DNA of 42,839 nucleotides, taken from contig SCQM01000118.1 of NCBI GenBank assembly GCA_004298555.1, forward strand, positions 1-42,839. Direction: 5' to 3'. This document shows, piece by piece, positions 32,778 to 41,217 of this stretch. A program made the position numbers and the translations under genes. The DNA comes from Actinomycetota bacterium (GTDB lineage: Bacteria; Actinomycetota; Acidimicrobiia; Acidimicrobiales; Acidimicrobiaceae). The notes beneath the pieces were generated by a model that was given only the letters and a program-made list of their open reading frames with translations, was not told the origin of the DNA and did no database searches. Within the stretch, counting starts at the first letter, position 1; each line of letters starts with the position of its first letter.

Positions 32778-34496
32778 ATGAATCTTGGATTTGCACTCAG
32801 CTTAGTTAGTGAATGGGAATTGGCAGGTGTCACGGATGCCGTTATATCCCCAGGCTCAAGGTCCGGTCCAATGGCAGTTGCTTTGGGCCAGAGCGGCAAG
32901 ATTTCGACTCATGTGGTTTTGGACGAACGTTCAGCAGGCTTTTATGCGTTAGGGTTGTCCAGGTTCAGCGGTATGCCGACCCTGGTGCTAACCACTTCAG
33001 GCACTGCGGCCGCAAATTTAAGACCGAGTGTGACGGAGGCATTCCATTCCGGGGTGCCAATGATAATCTTGACAGCTGACCGGCCACTGGAGGCGCATAA
33101 GTTCGGCGCAGCGCAGACCATGGAGCAGGAGGAGCTCTTTTCAGACGTAGTCCTTTTCCGGTCTTCACCATCGGTCCCCGATTACACAAATATGCCACAT
33201 TGGCGTGCTCTCGCTTCCAGGGCATTTCACGAAGCAGTATCCAACCCGATGATGAAAGGGCCCGTGCAGCTGAATCTAGCCTTTCGGGAACCGTTGATCG
33301 AGGAAAATCCACTGGTGACTCCGGCTAGGCCATCTCAACAACCTTGGTACAGGATTCATTCAGAATCTAGCACCCAACTGTTTGACGAGTTGCTCCAGGC
33401 AGACCGCATAATGGTGGTTGCGGGCGAATCGGATGAGGAAATCAGCCGGGAGATAATTTCAAAGTGCGAGCGGTTGGGCTGGCCCGTTGTTGCGGGTCCA
33501 AATTCCGGTTTTAGATTGCAATCGAAGTCTTCACTAGGTAGTTTCGAGGCGTTTTTGCGATCCGAACGTATCCGTGAGGCGATCCTGCCGGAGGTTATTG
33601 TGTTGCTCGGAGGTGACCTCGCCTCTCGGAATGTCAACGGATTCGTTGCCCAGGCAGCGGAAAACGGGTCAAAGATTGTGAGAATTTCAAATAGCTGGCG
33701 ATGGAAAGATCCAGCCAATACTGTTAGCGATTTTTATTTTGGCTCGTTTAGCTCCTTCATTTCCCGGCTCGGGGATTTTCGGAATTCCAAATCATATGTC
33801 GAGCTGGTGAAAAAACTCGATCAGGCCTCATTTCGAGGGATTTGGGAAAGCCTGGGAAAGAGTCTTTCAGATCCTGTCGTATCTGCGGAGATCTTTTCCT
33901 TTGCCGGAAGATCAGATATGATCTTCTCTTCATCTTCCATGCCCATTAGGGATCTGGAATGGTTTGCCCCTTTAAACGAGAACCAGCCCCAGCTCTATTC
34001 AAATAGAGGCGTGAACGGCATCGATGGCGTGATTGCAAGTTTTCATGGCGCTGCGAGAGCTCATCAACGGCAAAATTACCATGGCAGGTCAGTTCTACTG
34101 ATAGGTGATTTGGCTTTTCGGCATGATCTTGGATCGTTGGCGGGGCTATCCGGATGCGATCTTAACCTTCTGGTCTGTGTCACTGACAATTCCGGTGGAG
34201 GGATATTTTCGTTTCTTCCACGCTCGGCTTCCCTGCAAAATGATCAGTTCGAGCGGCTATTCGCTACCCCGCAGCATGGAGATTTGGAGGCGATCAGTCG
34301 TGGATTTGGCCTGTACACTCAAGTGATCAAGGATGTCGCCTCTTTCAGGGCGGAACTTGGGGATTTCAGAGAACAGGGTGGCGTTCGCCTGATCATTGTC
34401 AGGTCGGACCGTACCGAAAACGTTGCTGTTCACAAGGCGGCATTCGACGAAGGAAAGCGCCGGGCCGAGGATACGCTTGGTATCCAGGGAATTTAG
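32778..34496 (+). CDS. menD: 2-Succinyl-5-enolpyruvyl-6-hydroxy-3-cyclohexene-1-carboxylate synthase
   Basis: This 572-residue thiamine-diphosphate enzyme joins isochorismate and 2-oxoglutarate in the first committed step of menaquinone synthesis. It shows the MenD N-terminus (VISPGSRSGPMAVAL), the glutamate that activates the cofactor (LDERSAGFYALG), TTSGTAAANLRPSVTEA, RPLEAHKFGAAQTMEQ, and the ThDP/metal motif GDLAFRHDLGSLAGL...VTDNSGGGIFSFLP. The frame opens with GTG 32763, but ATG 32778 has AGAGA upstream and matches family starts. tyrS begins 22 bases after the stop. Confidence 0.95.
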   Translation: MNLGFALSLVSEWELAGVTDAVISPGSRSGPMAVALGQSGKISTHVVLDERSAGFYALGLSRFSGMPTLVLTTSGTAAANLRPSVTEAFHSGVPMIILTADRPLEAHKFGAAQTMEQEELFSDVVLFRSSPSVPDYTNMPHWRALASRAFHEAVSNPMMKGPVQLNLAFREPLIEENPLVTPARPSQQPWYRIHSESSTQLFDELLQADRIMVVAGESDEEISREIISKCERLGWPVVAGPNSGFRLQSKSSLGSFEAFLRSERIREAILPEVIVLLGGDLASRNVNGFVAQAAENGSKIVRISNSWRWKDPANTVSDFYFGSFSSFISRLGDFRNSKSYVELVKKLDQASFRGIWESLGKSLSDPVVSAEIFSFAGRSDMIFSSSSMPIRDLEWFAPLNENQPQLYSNRGVNGIDGVIASFHGAARAHQRQNYHGRSVLLIGDLAFRHDLGSLAGLSGCDLNLLVCVTDNSGGGIFSFLPRSASLQNDQFERLFATPQHGDLEAISRGFGLYTQVIKDVASFRAELGDFREQGGVRLIIVRSDRTENVAVHKAAFDEGKRRAEDTLGIQGI

Positions 34497-34518
34497 AGTC
34501 TTGGCGGTAGGAGACGTT

Positions 34519-35796
34519 GTGGGTCTTTATGAGGAGATGAAGAGCAGGGGCTTGATAGCCCAGGTCACTGATGAAAATATCGGAGAGGTTCTCGATAGTT
34601 CATCTATCAGCGCCTACATCGGTTTTGATCCGTCTGCCGATTCGCTGCATGTCGGTCATCTTGTCCAAATATTCAACCTGAAAAGACTCCAGGAGCATGG
34701 CCACAGGCCCATAGCAGTGGCAGGCGGTGCCACCGGGCTGATCGGAGATCCTTCCGGCAAAAGCGAGGAACGCAGTCTGCTGGGGTCTGAGGTGTTGTCG
34801 GAAAACTTGATCAAAATTCAGGCCCAGCTTTCCAGGTTTCTAGATTTCGACCGCGGTCCTGCGTCTGCATTGGTCTTGAACAATGCGGACTGGCTGGGAA
34901 AGATTTCACTGATCGATTTCCTAAGAGACATAGGCAAGCATTTCAGCGTGAACCAGATGGTGGCAAAAGATTCAGTGAAATCCAGACTCAATGAGAGGGA
35001 ACAGGGAATCTCTTTCACCGAGTTTGCTTATATGCTCCTTCAGTCCTACGATTTCTTGCACCTGTTCGACAATTTCGGTTGCCGGTTGCAGATGGGTGCG
35101 TCTGACCAGTGGGGAAATATCACCGCTGGAATTGAGCTGATTCGAAAAATGCGGCAGCAGGTTGCCTACGGCTTGACTACCCCGCTCATATTGAAGGCGG
35201 ATGGAACAAAGTTTGGAAAGAGCGAGGCGGGCACGATTTGGATCGATCCGGAGAAGACATCTCCCTACCAGTTTTACCAGTTTTTTCTGCGGGCTGAAGA
35301 CGAGGTGGTCGGCGGCTATCTGAGATCATTTACATGGATCGGCGATGACGAACTTGCCGAACTGGATTTGGCAACTGCACGGCAGCCGAGCAAACGGCTC
35401 GCGCAAAGCGCACTCGCTGCTGCGGTAACCGAAATGGTACATGGCTCGGACATGGCCAAAAAGGTGGAAGCAGCCTCACGGGCACTTTTCTCTGAGGACA
35501 TCCTCAGCCTGCCGCCCGAGGTGCTGGAGCTGGCCACAGAAGACGCTCCTCTGCACTGCATTTCTGCGGCTTCCCTTGCCGGTGGCATTGCTCTGGTCGA
35601 TTTGTTATGTGAGGCCGGGCTAGCCAATTCCAAGTCAGAATCGCGTAAGGTGATTGCCCAAGGTGGTGCCTATGTCAATAATTCCCGGATATCGGAAATC
35701 GAAGCCCGAGTTTACACAAGCGATCTGACCGCCGGCGGGGTTCTGCTGCTGCGGCGCGGAAAGAAAGACTATGTAGTTGTAAAGGTGCAGGCGTAG
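34519..35796 (+). CDS. tyrS: Tyrosyl-tRNA synthetase
   Basis: This 425-residue class I aminoacyl-tRNA synthetase charges tRNA-Tyr. The HIGH-type motif is HVGHL (about residue 44). The Tyr-binding region is YDFLHLF...QMGASDQWGNITAG, and the KMSKS loop is KFGKS (about 231-235). A C-terminal S4 RNA-binding domain follows (SKSESRKVIAQGGAYVNN). The frame extends upstream into menD, but GTG 34519 has GGTAGGAG ending five bases before it and gives the normal start GLYEEMKSRGLIAQVTDE. It is probably co-transcribed with menD. No T-box-like leader is present in the short gap. Confidence 0.96.
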   Translation: MGLYEEMKSRGLIAQVTDENIGEVLDSSSISAYIGFDPSADSLHVGHLVQIFNLKRLQEHGHRPIAVAGGATGLIGDPSGKSEERSLLGSEVLSENLIKIQAQLSRFLDFDRGPASALVLNNADWLGKISLIDFLRDIGKHFSVNQMVAKDSVKSRLNEREQGISFTEFAYMLLQSYDFLHLFDNFGCRLQMGASDQWGNITAGIELIRKMRQQVAYGLTTPLILKADGTKFGKSEAGTIWIDPEKTSPYQFYQFFLRAEDEVVGGYLRSFTWIGDDELAELDLATARQPSKRLAQSALAAAVTEMVHGSDMAKKVEAASRALFSEDILSLPPEVLELATEDAPLHCISAASLAGGIALVDLLCEAGLANSKSESRKVIAQGGAYVNNSRISEIEARVYTSDLTAGGVLLLRRGKKDYVVVKVQA

Positions 35797-36026
35797 GCAG
35801 GATTGGAAAGTTCGCTGTAGCCTGTAAATAAAGCTTATGCGATGCAGCTCAGGGCTTATAAGAGACCATGACCATATGAGATTGATTTTCGAACTGTCTG
35901 CTTGTCTGAAATCGGCTGTTTGCCCGGCAGAAAACTGCCTCCAGGTGGAGAGACGATCTGCATTGGCCTTTGAAATTATGAAATGTGGGAATTCTAGTAT
36001 GGGGAAGTTTGGATGGTTGAACTCGC

Positions 36027-37214
36027 ATGCTGAATAGCTCTGAAGAAGTCCAAGGGTGGACCTGGATTGATAACCAGTCCCGGTTGGAGGATCTAACCGA
36101 GGAATTTGGCAAAGCTGGGGAGATTGCCCTTGATACCGAGTTTCATAGGGAAAAGACCTACTATCCTAAACTTGCCTTGGTACAAATTGGCTGGGATGAC
36201 AAGGTGGCGTTGCTGGATCCCTTTGCGTTGGATCTCACGGCACTGAGTTCAGTTTTTAGCGGTCCGGTGACTGTTGTTTTGCACGCCGGCACCCAGGATT
36301 TGGAAATCCTGTCCAGAATCGTTGGCAATTTGCCACAGTCCATCTTCGATACCCAATTGGCTGCTGGGTTTGTCGGATTTTCCAATCCGTCATTGGCACT
36401 TCTAAGCGAGAGACTTCTCGGTATCGCGATTCCAAAAGGAGATCGTCTCACCGACTGGACAAAAAGACCCCTCAGCGAGGGTCAACTGCGTTATGCAGCT
36501 TCCGATGTGGCAAATCTTTTGTCTCTCAAATCGGAAATTGAGGATCAATTGGCTGCGATGGGTCGGCTGGAATGGGCTTGGGACGAGTCGAAGGTCCTGC
36601 TTAACAAAGATAGGAGGGGCACGCCTATCGAAAGGACATGGTGGAAGATCAAAGAATGCCGGCATCTAAAGGGCGAGTCCAGAAAAGTTGCCCAGGCGCT
36701 TGCCGTTTGGCGTGAGTTGAGGGCCGCGCGGCTGGATGTTCCGGTTCGCTATGTATTGTCGGATCTTTCAATCGCTGTCATCTCCCAAGAACTCCCAAAG
36801 ACTGTCGATGCGTTGTCGGTTCTGCGGGGGGTTGAGCATCGTTTTCTTGCACAGGGCGTGGACCGTGAAATCTTGGAAACCGTCAGTCGTGGCAGATCAA
36901 TGCCGGACAAAGAGCTCTGTGTGCCCGTGATTGAAGAATCCGATAAAAGGCTTAAACCAATTGCCGGAATGGCGGTTACGTGGGTTTCGCAGCTCGCGCA
37001 ATCGCTGAAAATCGATCCTCTGCTGCTGGCCACACGCTCCGATATTGTAGGTTTCTTGAACGGGGACAAAGATTCCAGACTCGCTGCCGGATGGAGAAAC
37101 GAGGTGTTGGGCGACCCAATCACCAGGCTGACCAACGGCGAACTCGCATTGGCGGTAAATGCCAACGGCGAATTGGAACTGGAGAAGAGATCTTACGTCC
37201 GCTACGATCTCTAA
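36027..37214 (+). CDS. rnd: Ribonuclease D (DEDDy 3'-5' exonuclease with HRDC domain)
   Basis: This 395-residue protein has the RNase D exonuclease core: Exo I ALDTEFHRE (D36, E38), Exo II HAGTQDLEIL (D91) and Exo III LRYAASDVANLL (Y156, D160), which places it in the DEDDy class. It also has WTKRPLSEGQ as in RNase D. HRDC-like domains follow (RKVAQALAVWRELRAARLDVPVRYVL and onward). RNase D trims 3' ends of tRNAs and other small RNAs. ATG 36027 has no clear SD; GGGAAG lies ~25 bases upstream, so the true leader is uncertain. It is convergent with the small gene at 37219. Confidence 0.92.
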   Translation: MLNSSEEVQGWTWIDNQSRLEDLTEEFGKAGEIALDTEFHREKTYYPKLALVQIGWDDKVALLDPFALDLTALSSVFSGPVTVVLHAGTQDLEILSRIVGNLPQSIFDTQLAAGFVGFSNPSLALLSERLLGIAIPKGDRLTDWTKRPLSEGQLRYAASDVANLLSLKSEIEDQLAAMGRLEWAWDESKVLLNKDRRGTPIERTWWKIKECRHLKGESRKVAQALAVWRELRAARLDVPVRYVLSDLSIAVISQELPKTVDALSVLRGVEHRFLAQGVDREILETVSRGRSMPDKELCVPVIEESDKRLKPIAGMAVTWVSQLAQSLKIDPLLLATRSDIVGFLNGDKDSRLAAGWRNEVLGDPITRLTNGELALAVNANGELELEKRSYVRYDL

Positions 37215-37218
37215 GGGC

Positions 37219-37446
37219 CTATTCTTTGTTGCCGCCTCTGAGATCGATTGTCAGGGTAAGAATCCCGTCAGCCAGTTCGGCCTTGGCGTCACCCAGCATC
37301 GCATAATCCATATAATCAACTTTGGCGCGTTCCACGAATGCCCTTCGTTCGGGTCCCTCAACCGGGGGAATTCCGCGATTTTTCACCGCTTTTGCCCGCT
37401 CCTGAAAACGTGAAATCATGGCAGCCGGATCGAATTCATTGCTCAT
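37219..37446 (-). CDS. Small protein of unknown function
   Basis: This 75-residue protein begins MSNEFDPAAMISRFQERAKA, followed by VKNRGIPPVEGPERRAFVE and a C-terminal strand pair (AELADGILTLTIDLRGG). There is no signal or membrane segment. It looks like a conserved actinobacterial small protein, but I cannot name a family. ATG 37446 has no SD; TAAGCTATATA ends four bases before the ATG on the minus strand and looks like a -10, so a leaderless transcript is likely. It is convergent with RNase D, with stops five bases apart. Confidence 0.68.
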   Translation of the reverse strand: MSNEFDPAAMISRFQERAKAVKNRGIPPVEGPERRAFVERAKVDYMDYAMLGDAKAELADGILTLTIDLRGGNKE

Positions 37447-37952
37447 GGGTATATAGCTTACACGTACTGTTTAGCCGAAGTTTTTCAAAAACACTGGCTC
37501 GGCCGATGCCGCGGGAAGGCTTTTGGGGCTTCGAGTCGATCGATCCGATCCTTGCTTGATGGCAGGTATCAGCCAGCACGGGAGGTGTTGAGCGGTTTTC
37601 CATGTAGCTGGCACTGCACAAATGGCAAGAGCGGATCAGCCTTTAGGAGGCAACGGCACTGAACAGGGCTGGTGGCGGACTTGATACATATGCCGCAGGT
37701 CGCGGAAGCCAAGTTCACGAGAAGGAGACTAGGCCAAAAGTTTTCTTGCCGAGAGTTCTCCCGCGGGAAGGAGGATTCTGAAAGTTTTTCTGAGGCTAAA
37801 TTTGCGACCTTGAAGGCGATTACCTTGTTAGTGCAGGGTAAAGTAGTCGGCAATTGCACTACAATGTATGAGTAGCAACGAATAGTCATGCGCACCGACC
37901 ATGGTTTGAAGTCGTCATGTCATAAAATCAAATCGGTGACTCTATATATTTG
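37447..37952. other. Intergenic region without a recognised gene
   Basis: About 500 bases lie between the divergent small genes. Open frames on both strands lack ribosome binding sites and coding character. GTTTTTCAAAAAC (37480-37492) is a short AT palindrome in the leftward promoter region. I checked by eye for tmRNA, RNase P and SRP RNA signatures and saw none. An unannotated small RNA remains possible. Confidence 0.35.
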
Positions 37953-37981
37953 AGTGGGTCCTTCGGGATGTCCACTAGGAG
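37953..37981 (+). promoter_or_regulatory. UUCG-tetraloop hairpin abutting the ribosome binding site
   Basis: AGTGG (37953-37957) pairs with CCACT (37972-37976). GTCC (37958-37961) pairs with GGAT (37966-37969) around a TTCG loop, with a two-base bulge. The stem ends directly against AGGAG (37977-37981), the SD of the 64-residue protein gene. The stable C(UUCG)G loop suggests a real 5'-UTR structure. Confidence 0.5.
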
Positions 37982-37987
37982 TGGCTC

Positions 37988-38182
37988 GTGAAAAAGGGAC
38001 GTCATAGGCGATACGAAGAAGCAAGACAAGCCAAGCGAGCATTTAACTTTCCAGTAGAAAAGTGTGCTGAATGCGGCGGGGATTCCCAACGTGGTCACGC
38101 CTCATGGTGTTTAGCCAATGTGGATGATGTTGAGGAAGAAGAAGAATTCGATCCGGAAAGACATTCAAGTCCAAGTTTCTAA
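37988..38182 (+). CDS. Small Cys/His (putative zinc-binding) protein
   Basis: This is a 64-residue protein. A very basic start (MKKGRHRRYEEARQAKRAF) leads to a CAECGGDSQRGHASWC motif, that is C26-x2-C29-x7-H37-x3-C41, which could bind one zinc ion. The tail is acidic (VDDVEEEEEFDPE). The basic head plus zinc knuckle suggests nucleic acid or ribosome association, but that is inference. GTG 37988 has AGGAG six bases upstream. The gene stands alone. Confidence 0.65.
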   Translation: MKKGRHRRYEEARQAKRAFNFPVEKCAECGGDSQRGHASWCLANVDDVEEEEEFDPERHSSPSF

Positions 38183-38390
38183 GCGTCTTCCAAGCTAATT
38201 GCAGCTGCAGCGAACCCCGGGTTCTCAGGTGCTAACGTGCTTCCTTCCGTAAAAACGATCTCTCCCAGTTAAGACAAACAGCGGAGAGAATATATCTGGG
38301 ATTGGCGAATGCTTCTGAAAAAATCTCAGCTTTTCCAGGGGTAGTTCGGGCTCAATGTACTTTATTATATTGAAATGGGGCGAATCGCTT

Positions 38391-38411
38391 GTCCTTGGCC
38401 AAGGCAAGGAC
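38391..38411 (+). promoter_or_regulatory. Palindrome / hairpin before the DUF1800 gene
   Basis: GTCCTTG (38391-38397) pairs with CAAGGAC (38405-38411). The same segment contains the perfect palindrome CCTTGGCCAAGG (38393-38404). The 3' arm includes AAGGA, the only SD-like sequence before ATG 38423 (12 bases), so folding would hide it. As DNA, the palindrome could be an operator downstream of the AT-rich TATTATAT at 38373-38380. Confidence 0.42.
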
Positions 38412-38422
38412 ATTAAGTTCGA

Positions 38423-39739
38423 ATGGATACTAAATCTGCTTTAGCTTTGCTGTATCGACGGGCAGGTTTTGGCGGCACTCCGGCGGATCTTTCCAAGGCG
38501 CTGGCAGTGGGTTACGATGGCGCGGTAGATGACCTCATCCGGGGTTTACAACTTTCAGACGCATCGGCCGATGCGATCCAAGTCCCCGAAATGATGCAGC
38601 CTCCTTTTGCCGTGCCTGGCGCACTGGACTCAGAGGCGAGGCGGAAGTTCAACCAGACTCTTGCGGATGAGCGCACTGCAATCACAAACTGGTGGATAGG
38701 GCGAATGGTGGCTGCAGACAATCCCCTCAAGGAGAAGCTGACATTCTTCCTGCACTGTCATTTTCCAACTGCGATCTCAAAAGTTCTTTATCCCATCTAC
38801 ATGTATCGGCAAAATCAGATTTTCAGGACTCTGGGAAGCGGAGACTTCACGGCTCTCACTACCGCGGTATCAACTGACCCGGCGATGCTCATATGGTTAG
38901 ATGCCGGCACCGACCGCCTTCCTGAGCCAAATGAGAATTTTGCCAGAGAGTTGATGGAAAGGTTCACAATGGGGATCGGGACCTATTCTGAGTACGACGT
39001 CAGGGCAGCAGCCTTTGCTTTCACGGGGTGGTACCTGAACAGGGCGACCGGCCAGTTCGCAGTTGCTCCGAAGCTGCATAGTAAGGTTCCGCAGAATTTT
39101 CTAGGCCATAGTGGAGTTACAAGTGGCCAGCAGGTGATAGACATAGCGACGAAGTCGGACTCAAGTGCAAAGTTTGTGGTAGCGTCAGTTTGGAGCCGAT
39201 TTGCCTATCCCATTAAGCCTACTGACCCTTTGGTTGATGATTTGGCAGCAACCTATAGCAAGAACAGAAACTTAGCCGATCTGCTACGAGTGGTCTTTGG
39301 GCACCCTCGCTTCATCTCTCCAGATTCAGCTAACGGACTTATCAAACAGCCGACGGAATATGTAATAGGAGCTCTAAGGGCACTCCAAATTGCGCCGGCA
39401 CGCATTCCCGTGCTCAAACCTCCGATAAGCGGTTCCTTGAACAGCTTAGGCCAGGTATTATTCGATCCACCCAGCGTGGGTGGCTGGCCACAAAATGAAT
39501 ATTGGCTCTCCACCTCTGCAGCTTTGGCGCGATGGAGATTCGCGCATTGGCTCAGTCTTGTGGGCGACATTTCAGTGGTCGCCGATTCTCCGCCTTCTTC
39601 AAGGGTTGAAGCTGCCGCAGAGATGCTTTCGATAACTGACTGGTCGTCGTCGACCAGTGCTGCACTCAAACGGGCATCGGGCAATCCTCACATGCTTGTG
39701 TCTTTGGCTCTTGTTTCCCCCGAATACGTAGCGAACTGA
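38423..39739 (+). CDS. DUF1800 domain protein
   Basis: This 438-residue protein has the DUF1800 hallmarks: LYRRAGFGGTPADLSKAL at the start, EKLTFFLHCHFPTAISKV, NQIFRTLGSGDF, DPAMLIWLDAGTDR, PNENFARELMERFTMGIGTYSEYDV with AFAFTGW, and the later FDPPSVGGWPQNEYWLSTSA. Function is not established. It is almost always encoded beside a DUF1501 protein, as here (8 bases to the next start). No signal peptide is visible on this partner. ATG 38423 follows AAGGA at 38406-38410. Confidence 0.9.
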   Translation: MDTKSALALLYRRAGFGGTPADLSKALAVGYDGAVDDLIRGLQLSDASADAIQVPEMMQPPFAVPGALDSEARRKFNQTLADERTAITNWWIGRMVAADNPLKEKLTFFLHCHFPTAISKVLYPIYMYRQNQIFRTLGSGDFTALTTAVSTDPAMLIWLDAGTDRLPEPNENFARELMERFTMGIGTYSEYDVRAAAFAFTGWYLNRATGQFAVAPKLHSKVPQNFLGHSGVTSGQQVIDIATKSDSSAKFVVASVWSRFAYPIKPTDPLVDDLAATYSKNRNLADLLRVVFGHPRFISPDSANGLIKQPTEYVIGALRALQIAPARIPVLKPPISGSLNSLGQVLFDPPSVGGWPQNEYWLSTSAALARWRFAHWLSLVGDISVVADSPPSSRVEAAAEMLSITDWSSSTSAALKRASGNPHMLVSLALVSPEYVAN

Positions 39740-39747
39740 GGATCGAA

Positions 39748-41154
39748 ATGAGTGATATGGGAACCGGCGGGATTTGGAAAGAGCCGGATGAAGGAACCGA
39801 TCCAGGAGGAGAACTTTCATCCAAGGCCGGGAGCAGTCACAGATTCGGCCGAAGAGAATTCATGGCTCTGGCTGGCGGATTGGGTGCAGCTGGGGTTTTG
39901 GCTGGGGTTCTCGGTCCGAGGCTTTGGGAAAGCTTTTTTGACGGGCCAGCGAAATCTGGCATTCCGGTCGAATCGCCATCTGTATCAGCCTCGGTGAGGA
40001 GACCCGTTGTCGTGCTCACTCTCTATGGCGGCAATGACGGCTTAAATACGGTGATACCGTACCAGTCCCCAATTTATGAGTCAAACCGGGGAGAGCTGGC
40101 AATCGATCCTGCCAAGGTGCTTCCGTTGAGCGATGGTTACGCGCTGCATCCGTCAATGATCGGGTTCAAAAAGCTTTGGGATGTCAATCGGCTGGCAATA
40201 GTTCAGGGCGTCGGTTTTGCAAATCCTAATTACAGCCATTTCGAGTCGATGGACATTTGGCAGAGCGGTGCAAGCAATACGCCGATTAGCACAGGGTGGC
40301 TGGGGAGATGGCTGGATGCAACGAATTCATCCCCGCTTAAAGCCGTCAGCATCGGTCCAACACTGCCGACCCTGCTCACCGGAGAGAAAGTTCAAGGTGC
40401 CGCGATTCCTCCTGGAAAGCTGGTTCTTCCTGGAGACTCCACTGAGCAGATGCTCTTTGCGGCTCTTGCCGAACTTAACTCCGGTCAGCCGCAACTTCTC
40501 ACTGAAGCTGCTGCGGCCAGCCATAATCTGATCCAGCTGAGCAAACAGATGGGGCCGACTCTTTCCACCACCGCGTCCAGCGATCCGTTGCATCTGATGA
40601 ATTCCAATCCGGGCAACCTTGCAGGAGACGGAGGAGCCGCCTTGGCTATTGCAAACGGAGGAGGAGGACTTTCCAGCGCAAATGTCCTCGCCACACAGCT
40701 CAGCATCGTCGCCAACTTAATCCTCGCCGGTGCAACCCCACAGGTATACAGCGTTGAACTGGGCGGGTTTGACACGCATGTCAATCAGCTGGCGACGCAG
40801 GAGAAATTACTCGGAGAACTCGATGCAGCCGTTTCCGCATTCGTCGACGCAATGGCGAGCAGTGCACAAGGGAAGGGCGTGGTCGTGCTGATTTATACCG
40901 AATTTGGAAGGCGCGTCTCCGTCAACTCGAATCAAGGAACGGATCATGGTTGGGCCAATGACGTCTTTGTTCTTGGCCCGATGGTAAAGGGCGGATTCTA
41001 TGGTGAGCCGCCGGATCTGACCCACCTGCAGCTGGGCAACCTTGTCTTTACCACCGACTTCCGCAGCGTTTATGCAACGGTGTTTGAGAGGCTTTTGGGT
41101 GTCGACCCCAAGCCATTTTTAATGGGCTCTTATAGCCCGCTGTCTATGGTCTGA
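39748..41154 (+). CDS. DUF1501 domain protein with Tat signal
   Basis: This 468-residue protein has a ~30-residue cytoplasmic lead, then a twin-arginine signal FGRREFMALAGGLGAAGVLAGVLG, so it is exported folded. The mature domain is DUF1501 (alkaline-phosphatase/sulfatase-like fold): VVLTLYGGNDGLNTVIPY, LHPSMIGFKKLWD, ELGGFDTHVNQLATQEKLL, YTEFGRRVSVNSNQGTDHGWAND and GGFYGEPPDL. These residues suggest a metal-dependent active site, but no reaction is established. ATG 39748 has GAGGATC upstream. It is co-transcribed with the DUF1800 gene. Confidence 0.92.
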   Translation: MSDMGTGGIWKEPDEGTDPGGELSSKAGSSHRFGRREFMALAGGLGAAGVLAGVLGPRLWESFFDGPAKSGIPVESPSVSASVRRPVVVLTLYGGNDGLNTVIPYQSPIYESNRGELAIDPAKVLPLSDGYALHPSMIGFKKLWDVNRLAIVQGVGFANPNYSHFESMDIWQSGASNTPISTGWLGRWLDATNSSPLKAVSIGPTLPTLLTGEKVQGAAIPPGKLVLPGDSTEQMLFAALAELNSGQPQLLTEAAAASHNLIQLSKQMGPTLSTTASSDPLHLMNSNPGNLAGDGGAALAIANGGGGLSSANVLATQLSIVANLILAGATPQVYSVELGGFDTHVNQLATQEKLLGELDAAVSAFVDAMASSAQGKGVVVLIYTEFGRRVSVNSNQGTDHGWANDVFVLGPMVKGGFYGEPPDLTHLQLGNLVFTTDFRSVYATVFERLLGVDPKPFLMGSYSPLSMV

Positions 41155-41175
41155 TAATGCAGACACGCTCCGGAA

Positions 41176-41197
41176 AGTCCAGGCCATGCCCCGGACT
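41176..41197 (+). terminator. Hairpin after the DUF1501 gene
   Basis: AGTCC (41176-41180) pairs with GGACT (41193-41197), and inside it GGC (41082+100 to 41184) pairs with GCC (41188-41190) around a CAT loop. The nearest T-run is at 41215-41219, too far for a standard intrinsic terminator. It may be a partial or rho-assisted terminator, or an attenuator before the hydrolase gene. Confidence 0.3.
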
Positions 41198-41217
41198 GAT
41201 CCAAAGAATACCTGTTT

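Noticed and set aside
34396-34518. Upstream extension of the tyrS frame into menD
   Set aside because: A perfect SD precedes GTG 34519, and family proteins start there; the extension is menD read in another frame.
37480-37492. GTTTTTCAAAAAC as a terminator stem
   Set aside because: The single-base loop cannot form a useful hairpin, and it lies in a promoter region rather than after a gene.
37569-37895. 108-codon minus-strand open frame in the large gap
   Set aside because: Unusually Cys-rich and unordered translation, no SD, no resemblance to a family.
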